Positions 46,101-55,333 of a stretch of 64,000 nt of DNA are shown here, in pieces. The notes under the pieces are model-generated. The model saw only the letters and a list, made by a program, of their open reading frames with translations, was not told the DNA's origin and searched no databases. The stretch is taken from positions 4,244,501 to 4,308,500 of the forward strand of contig NZ_CP040106.1 of assembly GCF_005281475.1 (NCBI RefSeq), in the 5' to 3' direction. This stretch comes from Echinicola rosea (GTDB lineage: Bacteria > Bacteroidota > Bacteroidia > Cytophagales > Cyclobacteriaceae). Position numbers and translations under genes: made by a program. Positions within the stretch are counted from its first letter, which is position 1. Each line of letters begins with the position of its first letter.

Positions 46101-49100
46101 TATCCAACTGGACCAATCCTCCTATTCACCCGAAGACACCGCCACGCTTACCATGGGCACCGCTGCAGATAACCTAACGGTAAGCGTTTTCCTGGAAAAA
46201 GATGGGGTGATCAAAAACACCTGGTTGGTCAACCTAAAAAAGGGATACAAAAGCCTTTCCTTTCCAGTGGAGTCCACCGATCTCGGAGGTTTTGTGATTC
46301 ACTATACAACGGCCTTTGCCAGTTCGAGCATTGCGGGCCAACTCCCGGTAAATGTCCCCTATCCGAAAAAGGAACTGCAAATAGAAACCCTCACCTTCCG
46401 TGACAAGATCCAACCCGGCTCAGACCAAAAGTGGACCTTGAAGGTAAAAGGACCACAAAAAGATAGCGTCGCCGCAGAATTGCTAGCCAGCATGTATGAT
46501 GCATCTTTGGACCAATTTAAACCACACCAATGGGGTTTTTCCACTACCACCAACCATTATCGTAGCCAGGCATCATTTAACAGCCATTCCAGTTTTTCCA
46601 CCACGGTGTTTGAAAGAAAATACTATATGAATATTCGTTTTTCCTCGCGATATGATGCTTTACCGCTGACACAGTTCAATTGGTTTGGATTTCATTTCAG
46701 CAACCCTTATTACCCTAATTATCGCTATGTACAATCCCTTCGAGAAAAATGGATTCCCATTGACCCAAAAATCACATACGACCATGATGAGTCCTTGGCG
46801 GAAGGCCTCGTCAAAGGCACCATCACCGATGTGGATGAAAAGCCACTGGTAGGTGTAAACGTCAGTATCGCCGGTAAGGAAAAAGGCGTTCTTTCTGACT
46901 TGAATGGTGAATTTAGCATAGAAGCCGCATCGGGAGATGAACTTGAATTTAGCTTTATCGGCTTTCTATCCACCACCGCAAGTATTTCTCCCAAACGCAA
47001 CGTCATCCATGTGGTATTGCCAGAAGACATCAGCGGCTTGGAAGAAGTAGTGGTGGTAGGCTATCAGGCAAATAGAAAAGAAAGCAATGCAGCTCTTTTA
47101 CCTCCTTCCCATGGGGAAGCATTGGATTCACGGGCAGATGCCAACCAACCCCCAGCGGAAATAGCCATCAGGGGCAAAGCTTCAGGGATCAGTGCTCAGG
47201 TACTTTATATCATTGATGGAAAAATATCCACTGCTGTACCAAACCAAAGCGACATTGCCACATTAGAAGAGCTGAGCCCCGAGGAAGCCGTTGCGATCTA
47301 TGGAGACAAAGCCACCAATGGGGCGATCATCATTACCACCAAAGAAGGGCAAGCTTTACTCGACCAGCAAATGGCACAAGTGCAGGCCAGGACTGACTTG
47401 AGGGGAACCGCCTTTTTCTACCCCCACCTCAGTACTGATTCAATTGGAAATATAAGCTTTAGCTTCACCGCACCAGAATCACTGACCAAATGGAAACTCC
47501 AACTACTCGCACATACCCAAACCTTGGACATCGGTTACAAGCAACTGCAGGCCATAACCCAAAAGGATTTAATGGTAACACCAAATGCTCCCCGATTCCT
47601 CAGAGAAGGTGATGAGCTTGTGCTATCTGCCAAAATCAGTAACTTATCTGATGCACCTCTATCAGGAAGAGTACGGTTAGCATTGACCGATCCGATTACG
47701 GGCAAGGTAATCGATCAGCAGCTGGACAATAACCAGGCAAACGAACCTTTGCAGATCGGTGCCAAGGGAAATACAGTAGTAAATTGGTTTCTAAAAATCC
47801 CGGAAGGCCTCCAAGCCGTACAATATAAAGTAATGGCCGTTGCGGGTAATTTTTCTGATGGGGAACAAAACGTATTGCCTATCCTCTCCAATCGTATGTT
47901 GGTAACCGAAAGCATGCCCATGTGGATCAATACCAAGGGAAAAAAATCATTTGAGATGGAGAACATGATTGACAATCCATCCACTACACTGACCCATCAT
48001 CGGCTGACCTTGGAAGTCACCTCCAATCCGGCATGGTACGCTGTGCAAGCATTGCCTTACCTGATGGAATATCCCTACGAATGTGCTGAGCAAACCTATT
48101 CCCGTTTTTTTGCCAATGCCCTCGCCAAGCACATCGTAGATAGCCATCCCCGGTTAAAGACTGTTTTTGAAAGCTGGAAAAACCAAGACAGTGGAGCCTT
48201 GCTCAGCAACCTGGAAAAGAACCAAGAATTAAAATCTTTGATCATTCAGGAAACCCCATGGCTACAAGATGCCCAATCCGAAAGTGAGCAAAAACGAAGA
48301 ATCGCATTATTATTTGATTTGAACAAAATAACAAATGAACTGTCAAATAACATAAACAAATTGTCATCATTACAGATGAGTTCAGGTGGTTTTCCTTGGT
48401 TTAAAGGCAGTCGATATCCTCATCGCTACATCACACAGTACATCGTCGTAGGCCTGGCCGAGCTACAAAAGATGAATGTCCAAGCAGCCCAATCAAAGAA
48501 GGTCAGCAGTATGATCGACAAGGCTATGAAGTACCTGGACCAGCAGCTCTTGGAAGACTATCAAAAGCTACAAAACAAAGCTGAAGATATTAAAAACAAG
48601 ACGGATAATGCTGATAAAGCCACTGCAAAAATAAATGGTTTGTTCCAAGGAAATGTCATAAGGCCCATCCAAGTTCATTACCTTTATTTGCGGAGCTTAA
48701 GACCAGAGAGTGATTCTTCCAACAGTGTAAAGGAAGCATTCCATTACTACCAACAACTGGCCCTGCGCCAATGGACAAGCTTGGGCTTACAAGAACAGGC
48801 CATGGTCGCCCTGATGAGCTATCGAACGTTATCAAATGATATCGACCAGGAAATCCTAAAATCACTATTGGAAAACAGCGTCCACAATCCAGCGCTTGGC
48901 CGCTATTGGAAAGCCAATAGACCTAGCTGGCACTGGAACCAAGCGCCTATCGAAACGCAGGCATTGTTGATCAAAACCTTTACCGAAATCCCCATGGATG
49001 ATCATAGCACTGCCGAACAGGCCAATAGGATAAATGAAATGAAAATATGGCTCCTCAAGCACAAACAGACCAACCAGTGGAGCAATACAAAAGCCACTGC

Positions 49101-49803
49101 ATCAGCTGTTCAGGCCTTGCTACTTCAAGGAACAGATTGGCTAAGTATTGCGGAAACGGTTCAGGTTACCGTAGGACACCAAAAAGTCACTCCTGCTGCA
49201 GATGAAACTATCCAGCAAGAAGCTGGAACAGGTTATTTTAAAAAATCCTGGAGCGCTGATCAGATCACACCTGAAATGGGCAAAGTCACCCTTACCAATG
49301 AAAAAGAAGGCATCGTTTGGGGCGCGCTCTACTGGCAGTATTTTGAAGACCTCGATAATATCCAGCACCACACCGCTACCCCACTCAAGATCACTAAAAA
49401 ACTGTTTGTAAAGGCACATACAGATCAGGGAGAAATCTTTCATGCCATCGAAGGAAAAATAGGCATCAAAGTGGGTGACCTAGTGAAAGTGCGCATTGAA
49501 ATCAAGGTGGACAGGGACATGGAGTTTGTGCACCTCAAGGATATGCGGGCAGCGGGATTTGAGCCGGTAAATGTACTCTCCTCTTATCAATACCAAGATG
49601 GTCTTGGGTATTATGAAAGCACTCGTGATGCCAGCACCAATTTCTTCTTTGAGCGACTAAATAAAGGGGTGTACGTTTTCGAATACCAACTGAGGGCAAA
49701 CAATGCAGGAATCTTTTCCAACGGCATCAGTACTATCCAATGTATGTATGCTCCAGAATTCAGTAGCCACTCTGATGGACTGGTGGTCAGGATTGACAAA
49801 TAA
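43171..49803 (+). CDS. Giant alpha-2-macroglobulin with inserted SusC-type plug unit
   Basis: 2210 aa from the ATG at 43171, which begins a signal peptide ending AFSQ; the frame runs back to a TTG at 43147. Order: N-terminal helical and beta region; MG2-type domain about 581-680 (FTDRSIYRPGQTVFFKGIL); further MG domains; then at about 1212-1297 a carboxypeptidase-regulatory domain (GTITDVDEKPLVGVNVSIAG), a SusC-type EEVVVVGYQ motif near 1291, and a plug-like stretch to about 1391 (LYIIDGKIS, GAIIITTKEG). The A2M domain follows from about 1407 (TAFFYPHLSTDSIGNISFSF). The thioester CxEQ motif is intact at 1638-1641 (YPYECAEQTYSR). Bacterial A2Ms trap proteases; the plug inside it is unusual. 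Probably periplasmic or outer-membrane attached, although no lipobox is seen. Confidence 0.88.
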   Translation: MTKSLLFLFLLSLPILAFSQDKYQSQWNKVEKLELKNLPQSALAVTDSIYQQAKAEGNSPQWIKAMLYQAKFALTLEEEAQVKIIAHYNKEIAQTNAPERNILESMLAQFYWQYFKDNRYRFYDRSQTSEVMDSTDFRTWNLDQLYRHIYALHVRALQDQKKTQQTPIDQYQTILLEEDRTKGLTPSLFDVLAHRALDFYKNDESSIHQPKDKFLINEAGYFQDENYLPKYTSPSLSTHYEALRVYHQLIDYHRGRKNENALVANQLERLRFVAENYTGESKEKHYEDALSKLYSKYQSNSISTLITYDLATLYHNMANQYSPEDAPLHQFKRREALQVLEKAIATFPDGMGTESCSSLRKSIIQPYLELTTEKYLPINQKARILAEYKNLDELEFTVYDLDVDQYEQFERLRYKNAQSNFIQKLKPFKSWKSKLKNEEDYQLHSMDNLLPALPAGTYLIVANSESKDLETFGHQAYQVIQVTDMALIHQNIGNKVTLQVIDRLNGAAIEGAKITMSSSRYDKNTRLPKNALITNDRGFVEFKVQDQYYGVKAKVEKDGQMATFGNFNSRGYYSYHEGATIKTHLFTDRSIYRPGQTVFFKGILVKRANDQSEIVPKASVEVVLKDVNGEKVSELLLESNEYGSFSGEFVLPTTGLTGNFQLEVNKNDKVKNIPLRGADFTNGHQRISVEEYKRPTFEASFKPIDQEYQVNDSIQVHGEALAYSGSKISNATMTYRVVREVQMPYWYYWRRPVHRAPSQEIAHGTLQTDAEGQFTLPFKAIPDESVPEGDQPLFRYTVSAEFTDINGETRTANTTVKIGYHALLLNLDLPEQGYRQQDSISLSINSTNLNDINIPASGKLKIYKLTAPGRILRDSPLSSTDYQRWDKDEFIKHFPHEPFRNEGDPLNWEKGKLIVNSTFDTEKEKEINLTGFDQWSTGKYLVELESMDKFGQKVSVKALFTLLDKASKTVPDHQLLDIQLDQSSYSPEDTATLTMGTAADNLTVSVFLEKDGVIKNTWLVNLKKGYKSLSFPVESTDLGGFVIHYTTAFASSSIAGQLPVNVPYPKKELQIETLTFRDKIQPGSDQKWTLKVKGPQKDSVAAELLASMYDASLDQFKPHQWGFSTTTNHYRSQASFNSHSSFSTTVFERKYYMNIRFSSRYDALPLTQFNWFGFHFSNPYYPNYRYVQSLREKWIPIDPKITYDHDESLAEGLVKGTITDVDEKPLVGVNVSIAGKEKGVLSDLNGEFSIEAASGDELEFSFIGFLSTTASISPKRNVIHVVLPEDISGLEEVVVVGYQANRKESNAALLPPSHGEALDSRADANQPPAEIAIRGKASGISAQVLYIIDGKISTAVPNQSDIATLEELSPEEAVAIYGDKATNGAIIITTKEGQALLDQQMAQVQARTDLRGTAFFYPHLSTDSIGNISFSFTAPESLTKWKLQLLAHTQTLDIGYKQLQAITQKDLMVTPNAPRFLREGDELVLSAKISNLSDAPLSGRVRLALTDPITGKVIDQQLDNNQANEPLQIGAKGNTVVNWFLKIPEGLQAVQYKVMAVAGNFSDGEQNVLPILSNRMLVTESMPMWINTKGKKSFEMENMIDNPSTTLTHHRLTLEVTSNPAWYAVQALPYLMEYPYECAEQTYSRFFANALAKHIVDSHPRLKTVFESWKNQDSGALLSNLEKNQELKSLIIQETPWLQDAQSESEQKRRIALLFDLNKITNELSNNINKLSSLQMSSGGFPWFKGSRYPHRYITQYIVVGLAELQKMNVQAAQSKKVSSMIDKAMKYLDQQLLEDYQKLQNKAEDIKNKTDNADKATAKINGLFQGNVIRPIQVHYLYLRSLRPESDSSNSVKEAFHYYQQLALRQWTSLGLQEQAMVALMSYRTLSNDIDQEILKSLLENSVHNPALGRYWKANRPSWHWNQAPIETQALLIKTFTEIPMDDHSTAEQANRINEMKIWLLKHKQTNQWSNTKATASAVQALLLQGTDWLSIAETVQVTVGHQKVTPAADETIQQEAGTGYFKKSWSADQITPEMGKVTLTNEKEGIVWGALYWQYFEDLDNIQHHTATPLKITKKLFVKAHTDQGEIFHAIEGKIGIKVGDLVKVRIEIKVDRDMEFVHLKDMRAAGFEPVNVLSSYQYQDGLGYYESTRDASTNFFFERLNKGVYVFEYQLRANNAGIFSNGISTIQCMYAPEFSSHSDGLVVRIDK

Positions 49804-49877
49804 TGCCCATATTCCCTTTTTCCGATACAACAAAACCCGTCCCTCTGCGTAATGCAAACAAAACCTCTTCATTAAAA

Positions 49878-50231
49878 ATGCAATACACCTGGAATTTCAA
49901 ACTCTCCCAAGCTACTTCAAACGATTTATCGAGTAGATTTAACGAAATGATCTCCGTACAGCAAAAGGAGATGGGCATTTTCCTGTCTTACTACACGAAA
50001 GCGGATGGAGCTGTGGCCGAAAATGTGACACTAGAAAAAGTAATCGAATCAACCTCTAATACCTCTGGGAAGCTGATCCTAGGGTTTCATAAAATATTTT
50101 ATAACGCTTGTCTAAACATCCACGAAACCGAAAAAGAACAAATGACCGTGAACTATAATTTGGATCAGGATACTGCGACCGTGAAATTATTGGGGCCATT
50201 GATCGAAGAAAGAGGCATGGACGAAATATGA
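49878..50231 (+). CDS. Small protein of unknown function downstream of A2M
   Basis: 117 aa from the ATG at 49878 (MQYTWNFKLSQATSNDLSSR). A longer frame starts at 49803, where ATG overlaps the A2M stop (TAATG), but its first 25 residues have no clear character. The protein is mixed alpha/beta, without signal peptide or TM segment. The TAATG overlap would favour translational coupling if the upstream start is used. I do not recognise the family. Confidence 0.5.
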   Translation: MQYTWNFKLSQATSNDLSSRFNEMISVQQKEMGIFLSYYTKADGAVAENVTLEKVIESTSNTSGKLILGFHKIFYNACLNIHETEKEQMTVNYNLDQDTATVKLLGPLIEERGMDEI

Positions 50232-50518
50232 TGATAACATCTATCTGCAGCCGAAATTAAGGATGATAATGAAGATATGTAGCCATCAAATTATGCAAAC
50301 ACACCACATATTGGCTTGATGCTAAATCACCACGGCAGATACCACATAACAAAAAGCTGACGCCTATGTTATGCCCTGCTACACCATTCAATTGGAATAG
50401 ATCCTTTTATGAAAATCCCTATAACCAAAAAAAGTATATTTTTAAGATTTTTTAATAATTAAATGATTAACTGGTACGCTGTTTGCATTTTTCATTAGTG
50501 AACCAACTGATAAAAGTC
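50232..50518. other. Intergenic region, nothing assigned
   Basis: 287 bp, AT-rich toward the right. No open frame or hairpin was convincing. The next gene's promoter is presumably here, but no TAnnTTTG box was found. Confidence 0.3.
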
Positions 50519-50767
50519 ATGGGCAAAGACCACGGTCCAAATATTAAAAATGACGAACAATACGAAGCCCTGAGAGACCAGGGAATGAGTAAAAGTAAAG
50601 CTGCCAGGATAGCCAATACACCAGACGCTGGCAAAAAAGGGGGCAGATCAAGGCCCTACGAAGAATGGACCAAAGATGACCTGTATGAACAGGCCAAAAA
50701 AGTGAATATCCAAGGTCGAAGCAAAATGGATAAAAAACAATTGATCAAAGCACTTAGAACCGATTGA
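50519..50767 (+). CDS. Small protein with Rho-N/SAP-like C terminus
   Basis: 82 aa from ATG 50519 (MGKDHGPNIKNDEQYEALRD); the frame extends 12 codons further upstream. The N terminus has the pattern EQYEALRDQGMSKSKAARIA seen in a family of small stress-associated proteins, followed by a basic linker GKKGGRSR and a SAP/Rho-N-like helix pair (WTKDDLYEQAKKVNIQGRSK, then KKQLIKAL), a fold that often binds nucleic acid. It precedes a CsbD gene by about 50 bp. Role inferred as stress-related nucleic-acid binding. Confidence 0.75.
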   Translation: MGKDHGPNIKNDEQYEALRDQGMSKSKAARIANTPDAGKKGGRSRPYEEWTKDDLYEQAKKVNIQGRSKMDKKQLIKALRTD

Positions 50768-50820
50768 TCATAACAAGGAACAATTTAAACGATTATATTT
50801 TAACCTAAACCAATATAGAA

Positions 50821-51027
50821 ATGGCTAACGACTTGAAATTAAAAGGAAATTGGAACGAACTGAAAGGTAAATTAAAAGCCAAATATGGCGAACTTACTGA
50901 GGACGATCTAATGTATGCAGAAGGTCAGGAAGACCAACTTCTCGGTAAACTCCAAAAGAAAACTGGGGAATCCGTAGAGGATCTAAAGAAATTCCTGTTT
51001 GCCGAGGACGAAAATAAAAATCAATAA
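50821..51027 (+). CDS. CsbD-family stress protein
   Basis: 68 aa, highly charged and helical, cytosolic. CsbD features: LKLKGNWNELKGKLKAKYGE followed by LTEDDLMYAEGQEDQLLGKL and KKTGESVEDLKKFL. The family is induced in general stress in other bacteria, but its mechanism is unknown. Probably an operon with the small protein just upstream, closed by a strong terminator at 51062-51093. Confidence 0.92.
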   Translation: MANDLKLKGNWNELKGKLKAKYGELTEDDLMYAEGQEDQLLGKLQKKTGESVEDLKKFLFAEDENKNQ

Positions 51028-51061
51028 CATTTTCTAGCGTTATTTGAGCTAGGATAAAAGT

Positions 51062-51093
51062 AAGGTGACGTCAGTGATAACGTCACCTTTTTT
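51062..51093 (+). terminator. Intrinsic terminator after csbD
   Basis: Perfect 10-bp stem aaggtgacgt (51062-51071) with acgtcacctt (51080-51089), loop of 8, and a T-run to 51093. It closes the small stress operon and lies just before the convergent gene's stop at 51107. Confidence 0.9.
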
Positions 51094-51106
51094 CTATATA
51101 TATATA

Positions 51107-52927
51107 TCAAGAAAATGACACCGAGGCAAAGTAGCCCTTTGCTTCCTCAAGGGCCTCTTGCATCCTGGTCCGCTCACCATCTGTCATATTCTTAATCTGA
51201 CTGAGCCACTGTTGATAATAACCAATCCCAAGTTCAAGGTTAACTTTCGATTTTTTTAATGTGGATGCCTTTTTATGCTCAAAATGTTCCTGCAATTTCT
51301 TCCATTCCTTTTTGAAATGATCCACGGTCAGCTGAAGCTCTTTGATAAAAACTTGTGGTCGCTGGGGAGTTAATTGAATTGCTACTTTTCCATAAATATG
51401 GTCCACCATCTCTTTTAACGAATAGACGCCTTTGAAATAAGCTAAGTTTGGTCCCGGACAAATGGTCACTGCACTGAGGTTTCTGTCTGGCTTTCCACCG
51501 TTGGCCAAAATAGCCGGTGCACTCAGCCCTTCACACAAGCAGTCTTTTTCCAACAGCTCTTGCTTTGCTTCCTTATAGCCTTTTTCACCTTTTTGCTCTT
51601 CCAAAGCTTTCAATTTGAGAAATTGGTATTGACGGGATGAGGTACAAATGGGTTTTTCTGTAAACTCGGTATTAAAAGACAATACTTTTTTGTAACAAGG
51701 ACTGCCTGGCCGCCCCTTTTCGATCCGTGCCTTCCGCTGAACTTCCCCGCTACTGGTCCGGAGGTTATTAAAGGGAACTCCTAAAGGAGAAGCATGACTC
51801 AGAAAAAAATCCGCTGCTTTAGCTTCTATCAATCGGGTCATGGTTTCTTGATCTACTGAGGTAGCCTCCGGCACCAGCAGAAAGGGGCTCCCCCAGCCTA
51901 CTGCATCCACTCCATAGTTTTCCATTAGCAGCTGGTGCTCCTCATGGTTACCGACCCCACCTTGGGCGGTAACCCTGAATCGGATGTGTTCGTCTAGCGG
52001 CAGTTTCCCTTTTCCCTGCAGGGCCTTTTGGCATATTGCCATTAATTCCCCATTCAGGACATCTCTTTTTTCCCTGAACTCCTCCAGTATCGGCCCCATC
52101 AACAACCCATCCGTGGCAAAAGCATGGCCGCCACAGTTCAGGCCTGACTCTACCCTGAATTCCTCTACCCATATGCCCTTTTTGGCCAAAAACTTCCCTT
52201 GTACCTGCGCTGATCTGAAATCACTTACTTTAAGGATCACACCTTTGACCGGAATACCGGCTTCCATTGGAAAAAAATCCTCAAATTCCTCCAGATAACC
52301 ATATAATGATGGGTTCATCCCAGCAGAAAAAACCACCGACGAACTCAATGTGCTATTTGCAAAACCTCTAAGTGCCGCCAAACCATCTGAAAACTCCCGT
52401 GCCAATTCCTGCCCGTCCTCATCGTAATTTCTTTTATCCACTTTCGTCATGATGTTGACGTGGATTTTACCGGGGACCACCACCTTCTTTAGCCTTTCCC
52501 TAAGCTCCGGTTTGATGCTGCAATTGGCAGCCTGCATTACCCTGTACAGTTTACTTTTAGGATGATTTTCTGGAAGCATTTCAAAGTACCGGTTGATCTC
52601 AGCATCCGGATCATCGAAGGAAGTGGAGCGGAGCAGTTCCACCTGCCTATCCACAAGTTTTTTCAATAAATCCAAATAAGCCGTAATGCGTTTTGCCCTG
52701 GCATCTTGGTCTTTTTCCCGAATCGGAATGTAAGGAACACCGTTTTTCCGACAATAGAGTTTTCTCATAGATTCAATTAAGTGATCCTCCATGATAGAAA
52801 CGACGCTGTCTATGCCATACTTGGCTACTTTTAGCGGCGTATCAATGGTGAAACCCAGCCCCATAACGGGAATATGAAAAGAATGTGGTGATGGTTGTGA
52901 AGAAGAAACTTTGGTGTGGTTATTCAT
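51107..52927 (-). CDS. Uncharacterised TIM-barrel protein, nitronate-monooxygenase-like
   Basis: 606 aa, cytosolic. The text FHIPVMGLGFTIDTPLKVAK, GLNCGGHAFATDG, RVTAQGGVGNHEEHQLLMEN and GVDAVGWGSPFLLVPEAT follows the order and spacing of FMN-binding TIM barrels of the nitronate-monooxygenase/2-nitropropane-dioxygenase type (GGHA, AxGGVG, G..VGWGSPFL). It is longer than those enzymes by an N-terminal and a C-terminal extension; the C-terminal part carries Cys at ICTSSRQY, DCLCEG and ICPGPN, which could bind a metal or Fe-S centre. Flavin binding and enzyme activity are inference. Alone on its strand. Confidence 0.65.
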   Translation of the reverse strand: MNNHTKVSSSQPSPHSFHIPVMGLGFTIDTPLKVAKYGIDSVVSIMEDHLIESMRKLYCRKNGVPYIPIREKDQDARAKRITAYLDLLKKLVDRQVELLRSTSFDDPDAEINRYFEMLPENHPKSKLYRVMQAANCSIKPELRERLKKVVVPGKIHVNIMTKVDKRNYDEDGQELAREFSDGLAALRGFANSTLSSSVVFSAGMNPSLYGYLEEFEDFFPMEAGIPVKGVILKVSDFRSAQVQGKFLAKKGIWVEEFRVESGLNCGGHAFATDGLLMGPILEEFREKRDVLNGELMAICQKALQGKGKLPLDEHIRFRVTAQGGVGNHEEHQLLMENYGVDAVGWGSPFLLVPEATSVDQETMTRLIEAKAADFFLSHASPLGVPFNNLRTSSGEVQRKARIEKGRPGSPCYKKVLSFNTEFTEKPICTSSRQYQFLKLKALEEQKGEKGYKEAKQELLEKDCLCEGLSAPAILANGGKPDRNLSAVTICPGPNLAYFKGVYSLKEMVDHIYGKVAIQLTPQRPQVFIKELQLTVDHFKKEWKKLQEHFEHKKASTLKKSKVNLELGIGYYQQWLSQIKNMTDGERTRMQEALEEAKGYFASVSFS

Positions 52928-53455
52928 ATTGTTGACAAATTAGCGATCAACAAAATTAGGTTTTATACCAATCAAATATCCCTACAATACTCACTTGGGA
53001 AAATGATAAAAATCATAAAAAATTGACACCGGAAACTTCACCTTAGGTATGTTGCCATGTAGGATGCCGGTGGTCCCGGCAATTGCCAAATGCGACCTAC
53101 GCAAAGGCCGAATGACCTCCGCATCTTCAGTGCAGTAAACCTCACCTCACTAATACAGTATATTTTCTTAACTAGAAGATACAAAACAGCCTTCGACGCT
53201 ATAATGAATGCTATCGGCACAGGTACAGCTGTATTATTCGATGACGAGCCTCGCTTGAAAAAAGTAAACAACCTTGTGTCGTTATTTATCCGTCCACTTT
53301 GCCTTAACTTATGGAATTTGCCTAAATTTGGAAAACAAGAGGAACTTAATCCCTTACAACTAGGGTTTAAGGAATCATAAGCGTTTTTTTTCCAATCAGG
53401 AAATACGCATTTACAACACCTCATGGGCCTTGACCCCATGAAAACGTAAAACATA
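52928..53455. other. Divergent intergenic region
   Basis: 528 bp between the TIM-barrel gene and mnmA. Two overlapping open frames (53038-53463 minus and 53090-53380 plus) are not convincing: neither has a recognisable domain and they contradict each other. CAAAATTA at 52951-52958 (TAATTTTG on the minus strand) is a possible -7 box for the TIM-barrel gene. Confidence 0.4.
53298..53330 (+). promoter_or_regulatory. Candidate promoter of mnmA
   Basis: TTTG (53298-53301), 21 bases, TAAATTTG (53323-53330): fits the Bacteroidota -33/-7 pattern. Transcription would start near 53337, leaving a leader of about 120 nt before mnmA. Confidence 0.5.
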
Positions 53456-54667
53456 ATGAGCACAAAAAAAAGAGTAGTTGTCGGCCTTTCAGGAGGCGTG
53501 GACAGTTCTGTAGCCGCTTACCTTTTGCAAGAGCAAGGCTACGAAGTCATCGGCATGTTTATGAAAAACTGGCACGATGAATCCGTCACCATTTCAAACG
53601 AATGTCCATGGATGGAAGACAGTACGGACGCCATGCTGGTAGCAGAAAAACTCGGCATTCCGTTTCAGGCCATTGACCTGAGTGAGGAATACAGGGAGCG
53701 GATCGTTGATTATATGTTTGCTGAATATAAGGCCGGCCGTACCCCAAATCCCGACGTGCTCTGCAATAGGGAAATCAAATTCGACATCTTCCTGAAAGCG
53801 GCCCAAAAGCTGAAAGCTGATTTTGTGGCCACTGGTCATTATTGCCAAAAAGGAGAAACCCAAGTGGATGGAAAAACCGTGTACCAACTGCTCGCCGGTG
53901 CTGACAACAATAAAGACCAGAGCTATTTCCTATGCCAGCTTAGTCAAGATCAATTGGCAAAGGCACTTTTTCCCATCGGTCATTTGCAAAAATCGGCGGT
54001 TCGAAAACTTGCCAAAGAGCAAGACCTGATTACTGCTGACAAAAAAGACAGCCAAGGGCTTTGCTTTATTGGGAAAGTAAGGTTGCCTGATTTTTTGCAA
54101 CAGCAACTCAAACCCAAAAAGGGTGATATTATCATTATTCCAGAAGATTTGGCCATCTACCAAAATCAACGAATCCCTGCCGGTATGGAAGCCAGTGATC
54201 TCGATCAGGAAACGCTGGATCAGCTATGCCTTCCAGTCAAACATCAAGCCGGTCAAGGCAAAAAAGTAGCAGAACATAATGGTGCCCACTACTTCACTGT
54301 AGGACAGCGGAAAGGTCTAAATGTCGGTGGTACGGGAAAGCCTTTGTTTGTTATAGAAACCAACACAGCGCAAAATATCATCTATACCGGATTAGGGGAA
54401 GAACATCCCGGACTCCTCCGAAATGGGCTTTTTGTGCCCGCAAATGATGTTCATTGGATCAGGGAAGACCTAAGATTGACCCCGGGTCAATCGATGAAAT
54501 ACCTGGCTAGAATCCGATACAGACAACCCTTAAGTGGAGCCACCCTGATCATGAAGGAAAAGGGGCTCTATGTACTGTTTGACAATCCTCAAAAAGGAAT
54601 CGCCGCAGGACAGTTTGTGGCATGGTATGATGGTGAAGAGAGCATTGGTTCGGGCGTGATTGCTTAA
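53456..54667 (+). CDS. mnmA: tRNA-specific 2-thiouridylase MnmA
   Basis: Cytosolic enzyme making s2U34 in Lys, Glu and Gln tRNAs, 403 aa. The PP-loop is [17 protein letters not shown] (SGGVDS at 12-17). Catalytic cysteines: the first in [11 protein letters not shown], the second in DSQGLCFIG. The FTVGQRKGL motif and the C-terminal beta-barrel domain are present. Full family length. Transcribed rightward ahead of the DUF2911 gene, 119 bp away. Confidence 0.96.
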   Translation: MSTKKRVVVGLSGGVDSSVAAYLLQEQGYEVIGMFMKNWHDESVTISNECPWMEDSTDAMLVAEKLGIPFQAIDLSEEYRERIVDYMFAEYKAGRTPNPDVLCNREIKFDIFLKAAQKLKADFVATGHYCQKGETQVDGKTVYQLLAGADNNKDQSYFLCQLSQDQLAKALFPIGHLQKSAVRKLAKEQDLITADKKDSQGLCFIGKVRLPDFLQQQLKPKKGDIIIIPEDLAIYQNQRIPAGMEASDLDQETLDQLCLPVKHQAGQGKKVAEHNGAHYFTVGQRKGLNVGGTGKPLFVIETNTAQNIIYTGLGEEHPGLLRNGLFVPANDVHWIREDLRLTPGQSMKYLARIRYRQPLSGATLIMKEKGLYVLFDNPQKGIAAGQFVAWYDGEESIGSGVIA

Positions 54668-54786
54668 GGAATTTAAGGAAGTTGGTAATGAGCTATTCGT
54701 ACGTAAAAATTCTCCAACAAATCTCCCTACCAACAGTTCTATTTCCATGGCTTTTAAGTATATTCAAGAATAAAATTTAAACAACC

Positions 54787-55305
54787 ATGAAAAAACCTAC
54801 TATCGCACGATGCAGTTTTTTGCTCGTTTTCGCACTCTTGTTGAGTGCAGGCGCATTTGCTCAAGATGAAAAACCCAAAAGCCCTCCAGCGACAGCCACT
54901 GGAGAAGTCAACGGGGCAAACATCACCATTAAATACCATGCCCCAAGCGTAAGAGGAAGGGCAATATGGGGTGATTTGGTACCTTTTGGCGAAGTATGGA
55001 GAGCAGGTGCCAACGATGCCACTACCTTCGAAACCGACAAAGATATCAAGATCGAGGGAAAGCCATTGCCTGCTGGTAAATACAGCTTCTTCATCATCGC
55101 TGGGCAAACCGAATCGGTATTTATTTTCAATAGTGTCGCCAAACAATGGGGGGCATATGATTATGATGAATCCAAGGATGTCCTTCGTGTGACAGTACCA
55201 TCCCAAGAAACCTCTACCATGGAGGAACAGCTAGTTTATGAAGTAGTGGAAGATGGTTTTGAAGTCCGTTGGGAATACGGAAAAGGTAAAGCGCACATCG
55301 AATAA
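54787..55305 (+). CDS. Exported DUF2911 protein, short form
   Basis: 172 aa with a signal peptide ending GAFAQ. DUF2911 signature: NGANITIKYHAPSVRGRAIW, LVPFGEVWRAGANDATTF, AGKYSFFIIAGQTESVF and a C-terminal VRWEYGKGKAHIE. Same domain as the N-terminal part of the protein at 29134-29985 but lacking the TPR tail. Ends just before a long terminator hairpin. Confidence 0.9.
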   Translation: MKKPTIARCSFLLVFALLLSAGAFAQDEKPKSPPATATGEVNGANITIKYHAPSVRGRAIWGDLVPFGEVWRAGANDATTFETDKDIKIEGKPLPAGKYSFFIIAGQTESVFIFNSVAKQWGAYDYDESKDVLRVTVPSQETSTMEEQLVYEVVEDGFEVRWEYGKGKAHIE

Positions 55306-55333
55306 CCCTGTTCAGAAGAACCCATCTATATAG

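Noticed and set aside
43171..49803. SusC/SusD polysaccharide-utilisation locus
   Set aside because: The SusC motif is a short insert inside an alpha-2-macroglobulin; no barrel, SusD gene or glycoside hydrolase is present.
53038..53463. Hypothetical genes on both strands upstream of mnmA
   Set aside because: The frames overlap each other, show no domain, and cover the likely mnmA promoter.
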